Assembly: GCA_949987705.1 (NCBI GenBank) | Contig: OX465281.1 | Coordinates: 154,680,380-154,744,379, forward strand | Source of the DNA: Thereva unica | Lineage: Eukaryota > Arthropoda > Insecta > Diptera > Therevidae | Length of the DNA stretch: 64,000 bases | Reading direction: 5' to 3' | In this document: piece after piece, positions 42,595 through 54,166 of the stretch | How positions within the stretch are numbered: position 1 is the first letter of the stretch | How the letters are laid out: every line of letters starts with the position of its first letter | Translations under genes and position numbers: made by a program | The notes under the pieces: generated by a model | Told to the model about the DNA's origin: nothing | Database searches by the model: none | Seen by the model: only the letters and a program-made list of their open reading frames with translations

Positions 42595-45500
42595 ATTGGC
42601 GGGGAGTCGCCATATCCGCGAGCGTCTCTCAGCAGAGACGCTCGTGTAGATTATTTGTCCGCGACCAGCACAACCAACTCGATTTTTTAATCGATTCTGG
42701 CGCGGACATATCATTAGTTCCGAAGCACACGTTTAGGGTACAAACAACATGCCCTAATTTGCTTCTGCGGGCCGCAAATGGATCCACGATCCAAACTTTT
42801 GGCACGAAGTTGTTGGAACTGAACCTAGGTCTTCGCCGACGGTTCATCCACAACTTCATAATAGCCAACACTAATAAAGCTATACTCGGTGCGGACTTTC
42901 TAACAAAGTTCGAACTCATCCTCGACTTCAAAAAGCGAGAATTAGTTGACTCACAGACCAGTCTTCGGACTGACGCCTGTGCAACTGATGAGTATGTACT
43001 CGAGAGCTTTGAATGTCAACATCTTGGCAAATATAAAGTATTGTTAATGAAGTACGCTTCATTAACACAACCACCAAATTTTAACCTACCGGTTAAACAC
43101 AATGTGCAACACCACATTGTTACTAATGGGCAATTACCTTTCGTTACCGCTCGTAGACTTCATCCTGAGAAGCTCAAGGTGGCGAAATTGGAGTTTGAAC
43201 ATATGGTTCAACTAGGGATTTGTCGACCATCGTCGTCTCCCGCAGCATCTCCACTTCATCTGGTCCCTAAACGGGATACAAATGATTGGAGGCCATGCGG
43301 CGACTACCGTCGCCTTAATGCAGTCACAGTGCCGGATAGATATCCAATCCCGCACATTCACAATTTTTCTGTGAACCTTCACGGATGCACGATTTTTTCG
43401 AAGGTGGATTTGGTACGTGCGTATCATAACATCCCCATTGTACAAGAAAACGTGCATAAGACTGCCATAATAACACCTTTTGGTCTGTTTGAGTTTACTC
43501 GCATGCCATTTGGGTTAAGAAATGCAGCCCAGTCATTTCAAAGATTTATGAACGAAGTCACAAGAGACTTAGACTTCGTTTATGTCTATCTAGACGATAT
43601 ACTCATCGCTAGTAAATCCGAGGATGAGCATCTCACTCACCTCGAATTACTGTTTAAACGCCTTGATAATTTTGGTTTAACAATAAAATTATCAAAATGC
43701 GTTTTTGGGGTCAGTGAGATCAACTTTTTGGGACATAGTATCGGCAAGGATGGAATCCTTCCATCACCCGAACGAGTCCAAGCAATTAGTGACCTCACAA
43801 CTCCAACAACAGTTAAACAAATTCAAAAATTTGTAGGAATGGTGAACTTTTATCACCGATTTATTCCTAAACTAGCACAACTGCTAGTACCGATCAATGA
43901 ACACTTGAGGGAACTCCTCAATTGTTCATCAACAACCAAAAATAAGGAACAACTTCCTTGGCCCGCAGAATGCCAACAAGCATTCCTCGACGTGAAAGCC
44001 GCAATGGCTGCAGCAGTGATGCTGATACACCCACTAGAGGATGCTAAATATAGCGTCACAACTGACGCTTCCGATTTTGCTATCGGAGCTGTGCTGGAAC
44101 AATTTAACGGTCACAGATGGCAACCATTAGCTTTCTTTTCTAAGAAGCTATCATCTGCTGAACGAAATTATTCTGCATTTGATCGCGAACTACTCGCAAT
44201 CTTCGCAGCAATAAAACATTTTCGGTACTTTGTTGAAGGAAGAAATTTTGTGGTCTACACTGACCACAAACCTTTAATACATGCCCTTCACACAAAAACC
44301 GAAAGATCTCCCCGCCAAACAAGACACCTGAGCCTAATTTCCCAGTTCACAACCGACATCAGACATGTCTCTGGGAAACAAAACGTTGTCGCAGATTATT
44401 TATCTCGCTCATTAGCGGCTGACAACGTTGACACAATCACCTTCGATTTGCCACATCTGGCGAAGGCACAAGAAGGTGACAAAGAGTTACAACGACTCCA
44501 AGAGCATCCCAGTAGTAGCTCGAAGGTAAAACTAATACTCACACCAATTCCTTTCACAACTCATGAAGTTTGGTGTGAGATTAGCACGGGTACATTACGC
44601 CCATACATACCTTCATCATTAAGAAAATTAGCATTCAATGCTGAACATAGCTTGTCGCATCCAGGCATACGTGCCACAAGGCAAGCTATTACTAAAAAAT
44701 ATTTTTGGCCAGCGATCAATAAAGACTGTAACAACTGGTCTAGATCCTGCATAGGTTGCCAAAAATCTAAAGTTTCGAGACATACCAAATCTCCACATGA
44801 AGCTTTTAACCCACCAAATAATAGATTTGAACATATCCATATGGATATTGTTGGACCATTGCCCCCATCTCGAGGATATTCATACATCCTAACAATCGTA
44901 GACCGATTTACGAGATGGCCGGAAGCATATCCAATTCGAGACATCTCTGCTACTACGGTGGCCAAACATTTTGTCACCGAGTACGTCCCAAGATTTGGCG
45001 CACCACTTGAAATTACAACAGATCAAGGGTCGCAATTTGAATCGAAACTATTCAATGAAGTCACAAGACTTCTAGGTACGCATAGGATACGTACCACCGC
45101 CTACCATCCACAAGCAAATGGGATGGTAGAGCGATTCCATAGACAACTGAAAGCGGCCTTAATGGCAAGGGACAACACTACTCATTGGAGTGAGGATTTG
45201 CCCTTTGTTTTATTAGGTATTCGCTCAGCAATTAAAACCGATTTACAATGCTCACCAGCAGAGCTTGTCTATGGACAGAATCTGAGGCTTCCCAATTCAA
45301 TTTCCATCCCAACGGATGAGAACCCAATAGAGCACTCAGAATTTCTAACACGTCTTCGCACACACATGAAAGGTCTGTCGGCGACACAGCCCCGACAGTC
45401 AGTGCAGAATGATGTGTACGTGCCGATCGCCTTAGAGAACGCGGAGTACGTCTTCATACGTACTGATCGCGTCCGACGGCCTTTTGAAACACCATACGAA

Positions 45501-45653
45501 GGGCCATTCAAAGTAATCAAAAGATTACGTAAACATTTCGTCGTAAACATAAATGACACAAATAAGTCGATAACTATCGATCGACTGAAACCTGCTTTTG
45601 AGTGTGACCGAGACGTTGAAGCAGCATCAATTCGCTCGGTACACTTCATGTAA
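42591..45653 (+). CDS. Gypsy-3 Pol polyprotein (protease-RT-RNase H-integrase), intact
   Basis: 1020 codons open in the -1 frame relative to gag. Protease: C-R-L-F-V-R-D then [35 protein letters not shown], and the catalytic [12 protein letters not shown] (about 43577-43612). RNase H: T-T-D-A-S-D, D-R-E-L-L-A, Y-T-D-H-K-P. Integrase: H-S-L-S-H...C-I-G-C finger, then D-I-V-G-P, T-T-D-Q-G-S and G-M-V-E-R-F for D, D and E. C-terminal [10 protein letters not shown]. No lesion seen, so it may be enzymatically competent. Expression would need frameshifting from a gag whose 5' end is missing in this copy. Confidence 0.92.
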   Translation, partial: LNWRGVAISASVSQQRRSCRLFVRDQHNQLDFLIDSGADISLVPKHTFRVQTTCPNLLLRAANGSTIQTFGTKLLELNLGLRRRFIHNFIIANTNKAILGADFLTKFELILDFKKRELVDSQTSLRTDACATDEYVLESFECQHLGKYKVLLMKYASLTQPPNFNLPVKHNVQHHIVTNGQLPFVTARRLHPEKLKVAKLEFEHMVQLGICRPSSSPAASPLHLVPKRDTNDWRPCGDYRRLNAVTVPDRYPIPHIHNFSVNLHGCTIFSKVDLVRAYHNIPIVQENVHKTAIITPFGLFEFTRMPFGLRNAAQSFQRFMNEVTRDLDFVYVYLDDILIASKSEDEHLTHLELLFKRLDNFGLTIKLSKCVFGVSEINFLGHSIGKDGILPSPERVQAISDLTTPTTVKQIQKFVGMVNFYHRFIPKLAQLLVPINEHLRELLNCSSTTKNKEQLPWPAECQQAFLDVKAAMAAAVMLIHPLEDAKYSVTTDASDFAIGAVLEQFNGHRWQPLAFFSKKLSSAERNYSAFDRELLAIFAAIKHFRYFVEGRNFVVYTDHKPLIHALHTKTERSPRQTRHLSLISQFTTDIRHVSGKQNVVADYLSRSLAADNVDTITFDLPHLAKAQEGDKELQRLQEHPSSSSKVKLILTPIPFTTHEVWCEISTGTLRPYIPSSLRKLAFNAEHSLSHPGIRATRQAITKKYFWPAINKDCNNWSRSCIGCQKSKVSRHTKSPHEAFNPPNNRFEHIHMDIVGPLPPSRGYSYILTIVDRFTRWPEAYPIRDISATTVAKHFVTEYVPRFGAPLEITTDQGSQFESKLFNEVTRLLGTHRIRTTAYHPQANGMVERFHRQLKAALMARDNTTHWSEDLPFVLLGIRSAIKTDLQCSPAELVYGQNLRLPNSISIPTDENPIEHSEFLTRLRTHMKGLSATQPRQSVQNDVYVPIALENAEYVFIRTDRVRRPFETPYEGPFKVIKRLRKHFVVNINDTNKSITIDRLKPAFECDRDVEAASIRSVHFM

Positions 45654-45674
45654 CGCTACGCTGGGAGGGGAGTA

Positions 45675-45962
45675 TGTAGGGACAACGTCCTACTACTCAC
45701 CTATTACTTGACTGCAAAAGACTGTGCACAAAATCATAGCCTACTTGCATCAAGTAATATAAAAAATAGAAAACAATAAATTAATTAATGAGTTGTCAAC
45801 AAAGGTTTTTGACGTTAAAAAAACGATATAAAAATAAATAGTTATATATAAAATAAAAGCTGTGTATAATATAAAATATAAATAAGATAAACATATGTGA
45901 ATAAAAGTTTAATATAAATAAATGATAAAATATATTGTGTAAAAGTAGTGTTCAATAAATAG
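45675..45962 (+). repeat. Gypsy-3 3' LTR
   Basis: 288 bp, preceded by the polypurine tract CTGGGAGGGGAGTA (45661-45674). Ends ATAAATAG at 45962, after which Gypsy-2 gag resumes. Confidence 0.87.
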
Positions 45963-48568
45963 ACTTTTCTCGTTGTGCCGACTCCGCACACAACACGATA
46001 GTTTTGCCGCGACGGCACTCACACCAGCAGCGGTAGGCTTCTGCTCTTCTCCCTGACGTATGTCCGATTCACCTTCTACTTCCATTTTTATTCTTTTTTT
46101 TTTAAATGACTATCTCACGTCGCCTTGAGTGAAACAATTGCAAGAACAAGAACGGAGAAAACAACAATTCAAAGTATCTTTGTACCAACAAGGAGAGAGA
46201 AACAAATAATATCAACGAAACAAATTGATTAATTTCACGTTAGCAACACAACAAGAAACCAAAAAACCAAAATTTTTTAAAACAAAAACTAATCTTGAAA
46301 ATTATGGAAAGTCTTCTTTTCCGCTATTTGCTAAAACGTCAGGGACCTCTGCTCCACTAAAATTTTCCTCTTCTTTAATCAGATATATTTTTTTTTTTAA
46401 ATTTGTCGTAACGAGAAAATAAAACCCAATTGGCTGTAATAAAGAATTAACTTAGACTATTCTTATCTTTTTGTTTGTGATTTTTGAAGTAAAACTTCTT
46501 TAGGGACGTTTGCTTAAAAAAATTTACATGAGAGCGAATCAATTTCATTCGTGTAACGCTCTCACACATGAAACATCGTCAGAACTTTCGTATAACGATG
46601 GGAAAAGGGGCGGACGGGGTACAAGAGACGATTACACTCGGGGCTGTGTGTGCAACAGTTAAAATACACTCTGCCTTACTGCATAGATTTTCTGGCATGT
46701 TAGCTACGTTGTCGCCCAGACTTTGCTTTATCCATTATAGGAATACAAATTCACCATTCTGTAGAGGTAAATTATTTCAGATGATTCTTGTGGTTTGGTC
46801 ACTGGCTGGGCTTATGCCGCGGACACTTTGTAGTTGACTGACATGTTGGAAGCGGTATATACGAGAAGAATTTTCGGCGGTGGTTTGGGTGCTTAGAATA
46901 CCAAAAGGGAGTGGTGAATTAAATGTGTGAGGTGCTGTTGTTTAAAATTGGCACCCACTTCCCCTTTTGTGAGATGTGCTGGACCTTTCCCCTTTTTAAA
47001 TTACAATTTTTTTAACTTGCACAAATCGACGAATCGTTTATGTCAAAACATTACACTGTTGTGAAAATCGTTCCTGATATGTTTTTTGGGTCGCTGATTA
47101 CGAAAATCAGGGTCCCACAGTCTTAAAATATGGATGTCACCTTTAAATATGCTTAAAAATTCCCCTTTTTAAGTGTTTTCGCGATAATTTTAATTCTAAT
47201 CAAAAACAATCTAATAAAATACATTTTTTGCAACATTTATATTCAAAAGTGGTTGATTTATAACCAAGCAAATTTTATGATAAGGGACAATAGTAAAGGG
47301 CTGAAACTATCCCTACATCGACTGAAAATATAAAGGTTTGTAAAAAATGTTTTTTCAACTTTATGCTTCGAATTCGGTTTAATCACCAAAATAAATTATT
47401 TCAACTACGCCTAGAAAGAAGAATTTGAAAAAAGGTTGATTGCATATCTTTTTGCTCCCTTTAAAATTAATTGGCTCCCTAAAAGATTGTATGGGACGAA
47501 GTAATCAGGTAATTGGCTAGGTGACCATAAAGGGTGCCAATATCATACTCAAGTAGACTGGCTCCCGTTCGCGTAGGTAAAGCTTCATTGTATGTGGTTG
47601 GCGGCCTGCTTGGTAAAACAATACATGGGTTTGGAATAGTCTATGCCGATGCGGATGCAATTTATTAATGATCATGAATGTAGCGGGAGCGGAGCATCCA
47701 TACAGCTGGTGACACATCCAAGCGTACATGCGTTCAATTCATTGATAAATAATATGGAAGTGTGTGTATTCAAATGCGACCTGACGGAATGTTCCATGAA
47801 TGGAATGCATGCCACGCAAAGGTCGGACTACTATTAACTTTTTCTGTAATGCCGCATTCGAAATAGCACACATAAGTATGCACAACAAACACATGCACTT
47901 TGCACGCACTCGTTACTTAGATTTTCGGGTTATGTGTGAAAGCCGGGACGGAAAAAAACCATGCAATTTTATGAACCTCTGAATGCAATGCATGTACGCT
48001 TGCATATGTCACCAGCTTACTTCCATGAGGCGAATGTTTAGATTTTCGTGCCTGTGGCGGTAGTATCCATGCCTGTGGCGGAAGCGTGCATACCCGTGTG
48101 GGATGCGCACTTATATGCTATCCGTACTAGGTGCACCGCGTGTATGCTTTTAAGAAAATTAGCCAATAAAAATTATTTTTACTCGGTCACTTTTAGGTTT
48201 TAATGTAAATAGGAATTCATAAATATTTTCAAATAGTATTTGTATCAAGTGCAAGTCCGTCAGTAGATTCGTCACTATTCTTCTTGCATCTGTCGTTGGC
48301 CTGAATTTTCTCAAGCGTACTATAGATCCGACAGACTTTCCACTATATCTATTGAATATTACTAGCCGTTGGGCACAAAAGTTTTACTTCTAAAGTGTGG
48401 TCTTAAGCACACTCATATTTTTTTTCCGTTGCTGCTTTGTTTTCTTTATGTAAGAAATTTCTTTATGCTTCGTCTTCTTCCAGCTTTCTTTGACGTTCCA
48501 CTCTTCGTGGTTTGCTGTGTGGCAGATCTGCTCTCTTAAACGTTTTCTTTTCTTTCTTCGTGTTCCCG
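45963..48568. other. Gypsy-2 gag start and long leader, otherwise unassigned
   Basis: Only the gag N-terminus (to 46085) and the PBS-adjacent leader (about 48250-48568) are attributable. The 2.2 kb between has no domain. A GAAGTAAAACTT motif appears inverted near 46490 and 48385 and may mark a degenerate insertion. Confidence 0.45.
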
Positions 48569-48582
48569 ATGCGGAGTCACCA
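48569..48582 (-). other. Gypsy-2 primer binding site
   Basis: Minus strand TGGTGACTCCGCAT, one base after the LTR end; resembles the tRNA-Trp-type PBS with substitutions. Confidence 0.65.
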
Positions 48583-48583
48583 A

Positions 48584-48740
48584 TGTTGTGGTCTTCTTGA
48601 ACCAGTGGGGTCGGTCAGTTTAAACTTTAATTGACACACGTTTGATTTGGTTTCCGACAATACAACTTTATTCGCTTTACAATACAATATTTACAATATT
48701 AAAATAGTAACTATTACAACGCGCACTCCGACGGGAGATA
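48584..48740 (-). repeat. Gypsy-2 5' LTR remnant (157 of 333 bp)
   Basis: Matches the R/U5 end of the other LTR with a few differences, then stops abruptly at 48740 where the 118-bp satellite begins. The U3 half is missing. Confidence 0.85.
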
Positions 48741-50660
48741 GTGCATGTCCACTCCATTATAGGGATGCACTGTTAAAATTTCAGCCCTATAACTTTAGCG
48801 GTTTGGATAAACTCCGTTTCACCCCTCAGGGGATGAATTTTGAAAAGTCGCTTCTTAGTGGATGTTCACGCCATTATAGGGATGCACTGTCAAAATTTCA
48901 GCCTTATAGCTCCAGCGGTTTGGGTAAACCCCATTTCACCCCCTTAGGGGATAAATTTCGAAAAATAGCCTTTTAGTGGATGTCCACGCCATTATAGGGA
49001 TGCACTGTTAAAATTTCAGCCCTATAACTTTAGCGGTTTGGATAAACCCCGTTTCACCCCCTTAGGGGATGAATTTTGAAAAATCGCTTCTTAGTGGATG
49101 TTCACGCCATTATAGGGATGCACTGTCAAAATTTCAGCCCTATAGCTCCAGCGGTGTGGGTAAACTTCATTTCACCCCCTTAGGGGATGAATTTCGAAAA
49201 ATCGCTTCTTAGTGGATGTCCACGCCATTATAGGGATGCACTGTCAAAATTTCAGCCCTATAGCTTTAGCGGTTTGTAAAAACCCCATTTCACACCCTTA
49301 GGGGATGAATTTCGAAAAATCGCTCTTTAGCGGATGTCCACGTCATTATAGGGATGCACTGTTAAAATTTCAACCCTATAGCTCCACCGGTTTGGATAAA
49401 CCCTATTTCACCCGCTTAAGGGATGAATTTCGAAAAATCGCTTTATAGTGGATGTCCACTCCATTATAGGGATGCACTGTCCGCATTTCAGCCCTATAGC
49501 TTTAGCGGTTTGTAAAAACCCTATTTCACACCCTTAGGGGATGAATTTCGAAAAATCGCTCTTTAGTTTATGTAAACGTCATTACAGGGATGCACTGTCA
49601 AAATTTCAGCCCTATAGCTTTAGCGGTTTGTAAAAACCCCATTTCACACCCTTAGGGGATGAATTTCGAAAAATCGCTCTTTGGTGGATGTCTACGTCAT
49701 TATAGGGATCCACTGTTAAAATTTCAACCCTATAGCTCCAGCGGTTTGGATAAACCCCATTTCACCCCCTTAAGGGATGAATTTCGAAAAATCGCTTTAT
49801 AGTGGATGTCCACGTCATTATAGGGATGCACTGTTAAAATTTCAACCCTATAGCTCCAGCGGTTTGGATAAACCCTATTACCCCCTTAAGGGACGAATTT
49901 CGAAAAATCGCTTTATAGTGGATGTCCACTCCATTATAGGGATGCACTGTCAAAATTTCAGCCCTATAGCTTTAGCGGTTTGTAAAAACCCCATTTCACA
50001 CCCTTAGGGGATGAATTTCGAAAAATCGCTCTTTAGTGGATGTCCACGTCATTATAGGGATCCACTGTTAAAATTTCAACCCTATAGCTCCAGCGGTTTG
50101 GATAAACCCCATTTCACCCCCTTAAGGGATGAATTTCGAAAAATCGCTTTATAGTGGATGCACTATCAAAATTTCAGCCCTATAACTTTAGCCGTTTGGA
50201 TAAAAGCCATTTCAACCCCTTAGGGGATGAATTTCAAAAAATCGCTTTTTAGTGGATGTAAACGTCATTATAGGGAAGCACTGTCAAAATTTCAGCCCTA
50301 TAGCTCCAGCGGTTTGGGTAAACCCCAGGGGATGAATTTCGAAAAATCGCTTCTTAGCGGATGTCCACGCCATTATAGAAATGCACTGTCAAAATTTAAG
50401 CCCTATAGCTCCAACGGTTTGGATAAACCCCATTTCACCCCCTTAGGGGATGAATTTCGAAAAATTGCTTTATAGTGGATGTCCACTCCATTATAGCGAT
50501 GCACTGTCCAAATTTCAGCCCTATAGCTCCAGCGGTTTGGGTAAACCCCATTTCACCCCCTTAGGGGATGAATTTCGAAAAATCGCTTTTTAGTGGATGT
50601 CCACGCCATTATAGGGATGCACTGTCAAAATTTCAGCCCTTTAGCTCCAGCGGTTTAGGT
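48741..50660. repeat. Satellite array, unit about 118 bp, about 16 copies
   Basis: The motif CCATTATAGGGATGCACTGT recurs about every 118-120 bp (for example 48871, 48989, 49107). Units hold AAAATTTCAGCCCTATAGCT and GGGGATGAATTTCGAAAAAT with moderate divergence; some are shortened. Short ORFs across it are repeat translations. Confidence 0.93.
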
Positions 50661-50918
50661 TGTCAGTCAGTTACTTTTTATACAATAGAAAAAAAAGTAA
50701 AGATAAAAAATCCCCTTACAAATTATTGAACCCCATTTCACCCCCTTCAACCCTCTTTTTCTCCATAAAAAGTAGCCTATGTCCGTCTCCAAGGTCTAAA
50801 CTATGTCTGTAGGAAATTTCATCAAAATCGGTTTAGTGGTTTAGGCGTGAAAGCGTAACAGACGGTCAGACAGACAGACAGACAGAGTCACTTTCGCATT
50901 TATAATATTAGTAAGGAT
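50661..50918 (+). mobile_element. TE 3' tail following the satellite (RTE/SINE-like end)
   Basis: CAGACAGACAGA microsatellite followed by TTTCGCATTTATAATATTAG and GGAT, a 3' end commonly seen on arthropod repeat families. The satellite probably belongs to the same element. Family not certain. Confidence 0.45.
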
Positions 50919-51636
50919 TATAAAAACTCATACGGAAGGTCTAACGAACTTCTGGAACGTACCCCTTAATAAAAACATAAGAGTCAACTTTATACTTTTT
51001 CTCCACAATATTTTCTACACGAATTTTTCCGTATAGAATTAAATTGCAAAAATGCTATATAAACGGAATTCCGTTTGAACACCATACTAGGCTTTAGCAA
51101 GTAAACATGCGGAAATACTGCATCGCCATCTTGTTGGTTATATTAAAACTTTGCGTTTTCCACATTCAGGGGCGGATTTACACAATTCCCGCTTAAGGGC
51201 TGGAAGAGATCTGCCGCCCCACCACCGCTCTTACATAATCCATCAACCAAGTTTTTATAATCACTGCTAACACCAATACCACACAAATACTAGCCTATCG
51301 CGAAAAACGTGAAAACTAAATTTAAACTTAGGTTGAATAAATATTATTTTTGTTATTTAAGAGTTATAACGGGCATTTCCCATCACCGATTAAAGATAAA
51401 TAATTTTTATTACATTTCAGGGTCTGGAATCTCACTTCGTCTTCAACCTTTTTTTCTATCAGTGACGGAAAATGTCAGCAGTAATTCCTTAAAAATATGA
51501 ACTCACCATCAACAACAATCATTTAAAATAAATAATATTCCTAATGTTATATTTTACGACAACATATTGATTTCGGAAATGAAAAAACAGAGATAATAGT
51601 TTTATAGATATATTAATGATATAGCATTCTTATCCT

Positions 51637-52395
51637 TTACATTACAATAAATTCCGTACGTTTTTTGTTTGAAAATGAATCGACGATATCCAAATTCTTT
51701 GTAATGTCATGTTCGATCGTTAAAACTGCAACATTCCTCAGGCTGGTCTCAGTTATTGTTGATCTAGAGTAGTTTTTGATTCTTTTAAGCACAGAGAATG
51801 ACCTTTCTGCCGAACAGTTTGTCGCGGGGATGACCAAAAATAGTTTTAATGCAATGTTTATGTACGGGTAAACGTCTTGTAGATCGTTATCAATTAAAAC
51901 TTCAAACAAATTCAAGATTGTTTTTGGCCGTTCTATTTCTCCAAATTCTTTCAATAATCCCAAAAAGTGAACATACTCACTCACAAACTCTTCCGGTGTT
52001 GGCAAATCTTTGTTGTAGAAAGTGCACAATTTTTCGCTGTGTACAGCAAGTGCCTTCATGTCAAGATCTTTTTTTCCACTATTGATCAAAAATCCAAACA
52101 GCGAGTTTAGCTTATCATACGCAGCTTTTCTTTTTTCCATTTCATTGATCAGTGTGTCCAGTATTACATTGTAAGTATTTATTCTAAAATTTTATCTGCC
52201 GGTAAACTGTACCTCGCCTTCTCGAGTTTCGTCTGGTTGGAGTTTGCGTATTTTCTTCCTCTTTGTCTCGTCTTCATAGACAGACACTTCAAACTTTGTC
52301 AAGGCTCCATTTTCATAAACATCAAAGTCTAACTCCACTTTTATGCTTTTGATATACTCCGTTAGAGATCCATGCAGTAGCACTACAGTTGACAA
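51637..52395 (-). pseudogene. hAT-3 transposase C-terminal region with dimerisation domain
   Basis: Minus strand. The upstream part has D-E-T-R-E-G-E-V-Q-F and is separated by an in-frame TAA (52192-52194) from R-I-N-T-Y-N-V-I-L-D. The downstream part ends in the hAT dimerisation motif N-I-A-L-K-L-F-L, A-T-N-C-S-A-E-R-S-F-S-V-L-K-R-I-K and T-S-L-R-N-V-A-V-L. The RNase H-like catalytic part and N-terminal finger are absent. Truncated and inactive; the style matches zinc-finger-MYM/TTF hAT proteins. Confidence 0.87.
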
Positions 52396-52568
52396 GTCTG
52401 TCTAAGATGATTGTACGTTTTCGACAGTGATTTCAAATTTAAGTTGCTCTTTTTGCTAAGTTGCTTGGATATCGTAAAGGATTGGGATTAAATGTGTACA
52501 GTAAATAGTCTCTGATTACTACCTTCTTTATGACATATGGTTTCAAATTATCATTCGTTCTCATAAAA

Positions 52569-52626
52569 ATTATCATTCGTTGTCCGGTTAAAATATAATT
52601 ATCATTCGTTGTCCGGTTAAAATATA
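52569..52626. repeat. 29-bp direct repeat, two copies
   Basis: ATTATCATTCGTTGTCCGGT units in tandem. Just downstream is a hairpin, GGCAGT/ACTGCC (52639-52657). Confidence 0.75.
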
Positions 52627-52692
52627 AAAACAAAAATTGGCAGTTATAGGGACTGCCGATAGAAGTGAAAACTTAGAACTTAGATGTTGAAA

Positions 52693-52890
52693 TTAGATTC
52701 TTTTGAAGTAATACAAAATTCTATATTTCTTGAAAGGACTAAATCTTTTTGATTGCAGTATTTTCATTAGGACATTAACCAACTTATTAAAATATGTAGC
52801 ACAAGTAACTGCGTCTTCATTAATAAGTGTACTTTTTTCTATAAAATTGAATGCTGCTGCATCTTCAACCGATATCTCAGAATTATTTTT
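52693..52890 (-). pseudogene. Helitron/Helentron Rep-domain fragment
   Basis: Minus strand reads L-I-N-E-D-A-V-T-C-A-T-Y-F-N-K-L-V then S-P-F-K-K-Y-R and Y-F-K-R-I-stop-F-Q-H. This is the segment leading into the rolling-circle Rep H-x-H motif (normally F-K-R-I-E-F-Q-H-R-G). A Glu codon has become TAA and homology ends at F-Q-H, before the catalytic histidines. Confidence 0.65.
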
Positions 52891-52935
52891 TAAATTATAA
52901 TTGTAGCATTTTTGACCATCCTATTTCATTAGCAC

Positions 52936-53830
52936 TTATTGTAAAAAAGATACAATCGGGTTATGGTAACTAAAGTAAGAAATGAAAATGTTTGATTCAA
53001 ATTTATCTAAGTATCGCGTAAAAACCGCATCGATCGTCGTTTTATATTTGGTAGTACTAAGTTTCCGATCATTGGACATATTTAAATTAAGGGTTGCATT
53101 TAAAAATTCAATTAATGGTAGATTTTTATCATCTGCAAAGTTAATATTGAAGTCTCCACTTAAAATCATCGGTACATTATCATATTTTTCGCCGAATCTT
53201 TTTGCGAGAATTTCAGAACCTTCTTTTGTATAAATCATCAAATTTTCGAATAAAAATTGTTGTATCTGTCTCATAGATTTTCCAGGCGAAATATAAACGG
53301 CAACCATTAATATGTATTGCCCATTCTCGGAACTGCAACGAGCAACGCATATTTCGCCTATATCAGAAACATTAACACCAATGCTTCTAGTGAATTTAGT
53401 ATGTATGTCCATATATGAAGTAATGAAGTGTGACGTATCTTGAGTATTGTGATAAATAGCTACTTCTGCTGCTGGAACTTCGGGTCTTTTATAACTTACA
53501 ACAAGGTTGAAATTCGGAACATCAAGTGGTTCTTCGTTTTTCATACGAGTTTCTGACAAAAGCAGAACATTTGACTTTTTTACGATAGCATCATTTTTTA
53601 GATCAGCTGCATGCGCATGCAAAGTTTGACAATTGAATGAAAATATCGATAATCCTTTCTTGTTGGAGATGAATTCTAGAAAAGTTTTGGTGACCGTTTG
53701 TAGTGTATTGTTTTGTAACCTTTTCAATTCTAACGTTAGATCCTCTCGATGACTTGTTGATCTTTTATGATGTTTATCTGTTTCTAAAGCATTTAGAGGT
53801 GTTCATGTTTTACCAATCCAAAATTTCCAG
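52936..53830 (-). pseudogene. Helentron helicase end plus AP-endonuclease domain
   Basis: Minus strand. The open frame starts in a linker (P-L-N-A-L-E-T-D, E-L-K-R-L-Q-N-N) typical of the helicase C-terminus. It is followed by an endonuclease/exonuclease/phosphatase domain: I-F-S-F-N-C-Q-T-L, L-L-L-S-E-T-R-M-K, V-A-V-Y-I-S-P-G, I-L-S-G-D-F-N-I-N, T-T-I-D-A-V-F-T-R, and the terminal Y-F-S-Y-H-N-P-I. Catalytic E, D, N and H residues of the fold are present. An AP-endonuclease domain fused behind a helicase is characteristic of Helentrons. The helicase itself is missing and the gene is out of context inside hAT-3. Confidence 0.72.
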
Positions 53831-54166
53831 CTGCTGCTAATATTTTCTTGAATTTAACACATCAGTCAAAATGACTGGTTTTATATTTTCATTTTCGATA
53901 CTTAATTGAATAATAGTAGGCGGTCAGATTTATTTTTTTATTCAAAATCAAAATGTTTTTGATTATAATCGATTGAGCGCGTGCGCCAGTAATGAGCATG
54001 TCGGTGACGCGAACCCATAACATTTTCCCCTATCAAAAAGTGCCCAACGCGGCTAAAGAAGTTTTCACTTCAACAATGTTTTGAAAATTTGCCGCCCCTT
54101 AAAATTTGCCGCCCTGGGCTGAAGCCCCTATAGCCCCCCCCCCCTAAATCCGCCACTGTCCACATT

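Larger units (their letters stand above)
41870..45962 (+). mobile_element. Gypsy-3: young CsRn1-type copy inserted in Gypsy-2 gag
   Basis: The two 288-bp LTRs (41870-42157, 45675-45962) look identical base for base, so the insertion is recent. pol is open throughout. The segment between 5' LTR and zinc finger is short and lacks a PBS and the capsid half of gag, so the copy is internally deleted. I find no perfect target duplication (AGTTT versus ACTTT at the flanks). Confidence 0.87.
40988..46085 (-). pseudogene. Gypsy-2 Gag, split by Gypsy-3
   Basis: The N-terminal part (46085-45963; M-E-V-E-G-E-S-D-I-R) is separated by the Gypsy-3 insertion from the capsid-like part (41869-about 41250; G-F-W-E-D-D-P-A-A-W-F) and a basic C-terminus. 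The zinc finger (about 41100-41165) reads C-W-Y-H...then Y where the third ligand should be, then C, so one Cys of C-X2-H-X9-C-X3-C is lost (Cys to Tyr). The two halves are not in the same frame as they stand, implying a further indel. Confidence 0.8.
37652..48740 (-). mobile_element. Gypsy-2: CsRn1-type LTR retrotransposon, interrupted by Gypsy-3
   Basis: Minus-strand element: 5' LTR remnant 48584-48740, PBS 48569-48582, gag start near 46085, gag/pol to 38007, polypurine tract, 3' LTR 37652-37984. Gypsy-3 splits gag at 41870/45962. pol has a nonsense mutation and a frameshift. Its pol is closely related to that of Gypsy-3. Confidence 0.88.
51167..54158 (-). mobile_element. hAT-3 (ZMYM/TTF-type), 8-bp TSD
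   Basis: TIRs CAGGGGCGGATTTA (51167) and TAAATCCGCCACTG (to 54158; one mismatch), flanked by the identical TCCACATT at 51159-51166 and 54159-54166. A minus-strand hAT transposase C-terminus lies in the left half; Helentron-derived fragments fill the right half. Confidence 0.9.

Noticed and set aside
46484..48400. Candidate TIR element defined by GAAGTAAAACTT motifs
   Set aside because: Shared motif is only about 12 bp and itself palindromic; no target duplication found.
48741..50660. Regular direct repeats resembling a CRISPR array
   Set aside because: Units are contiguous with no unique spacers, about 118 bp long and diverged, in a eukaryotic TE landscape. It is a satellite.
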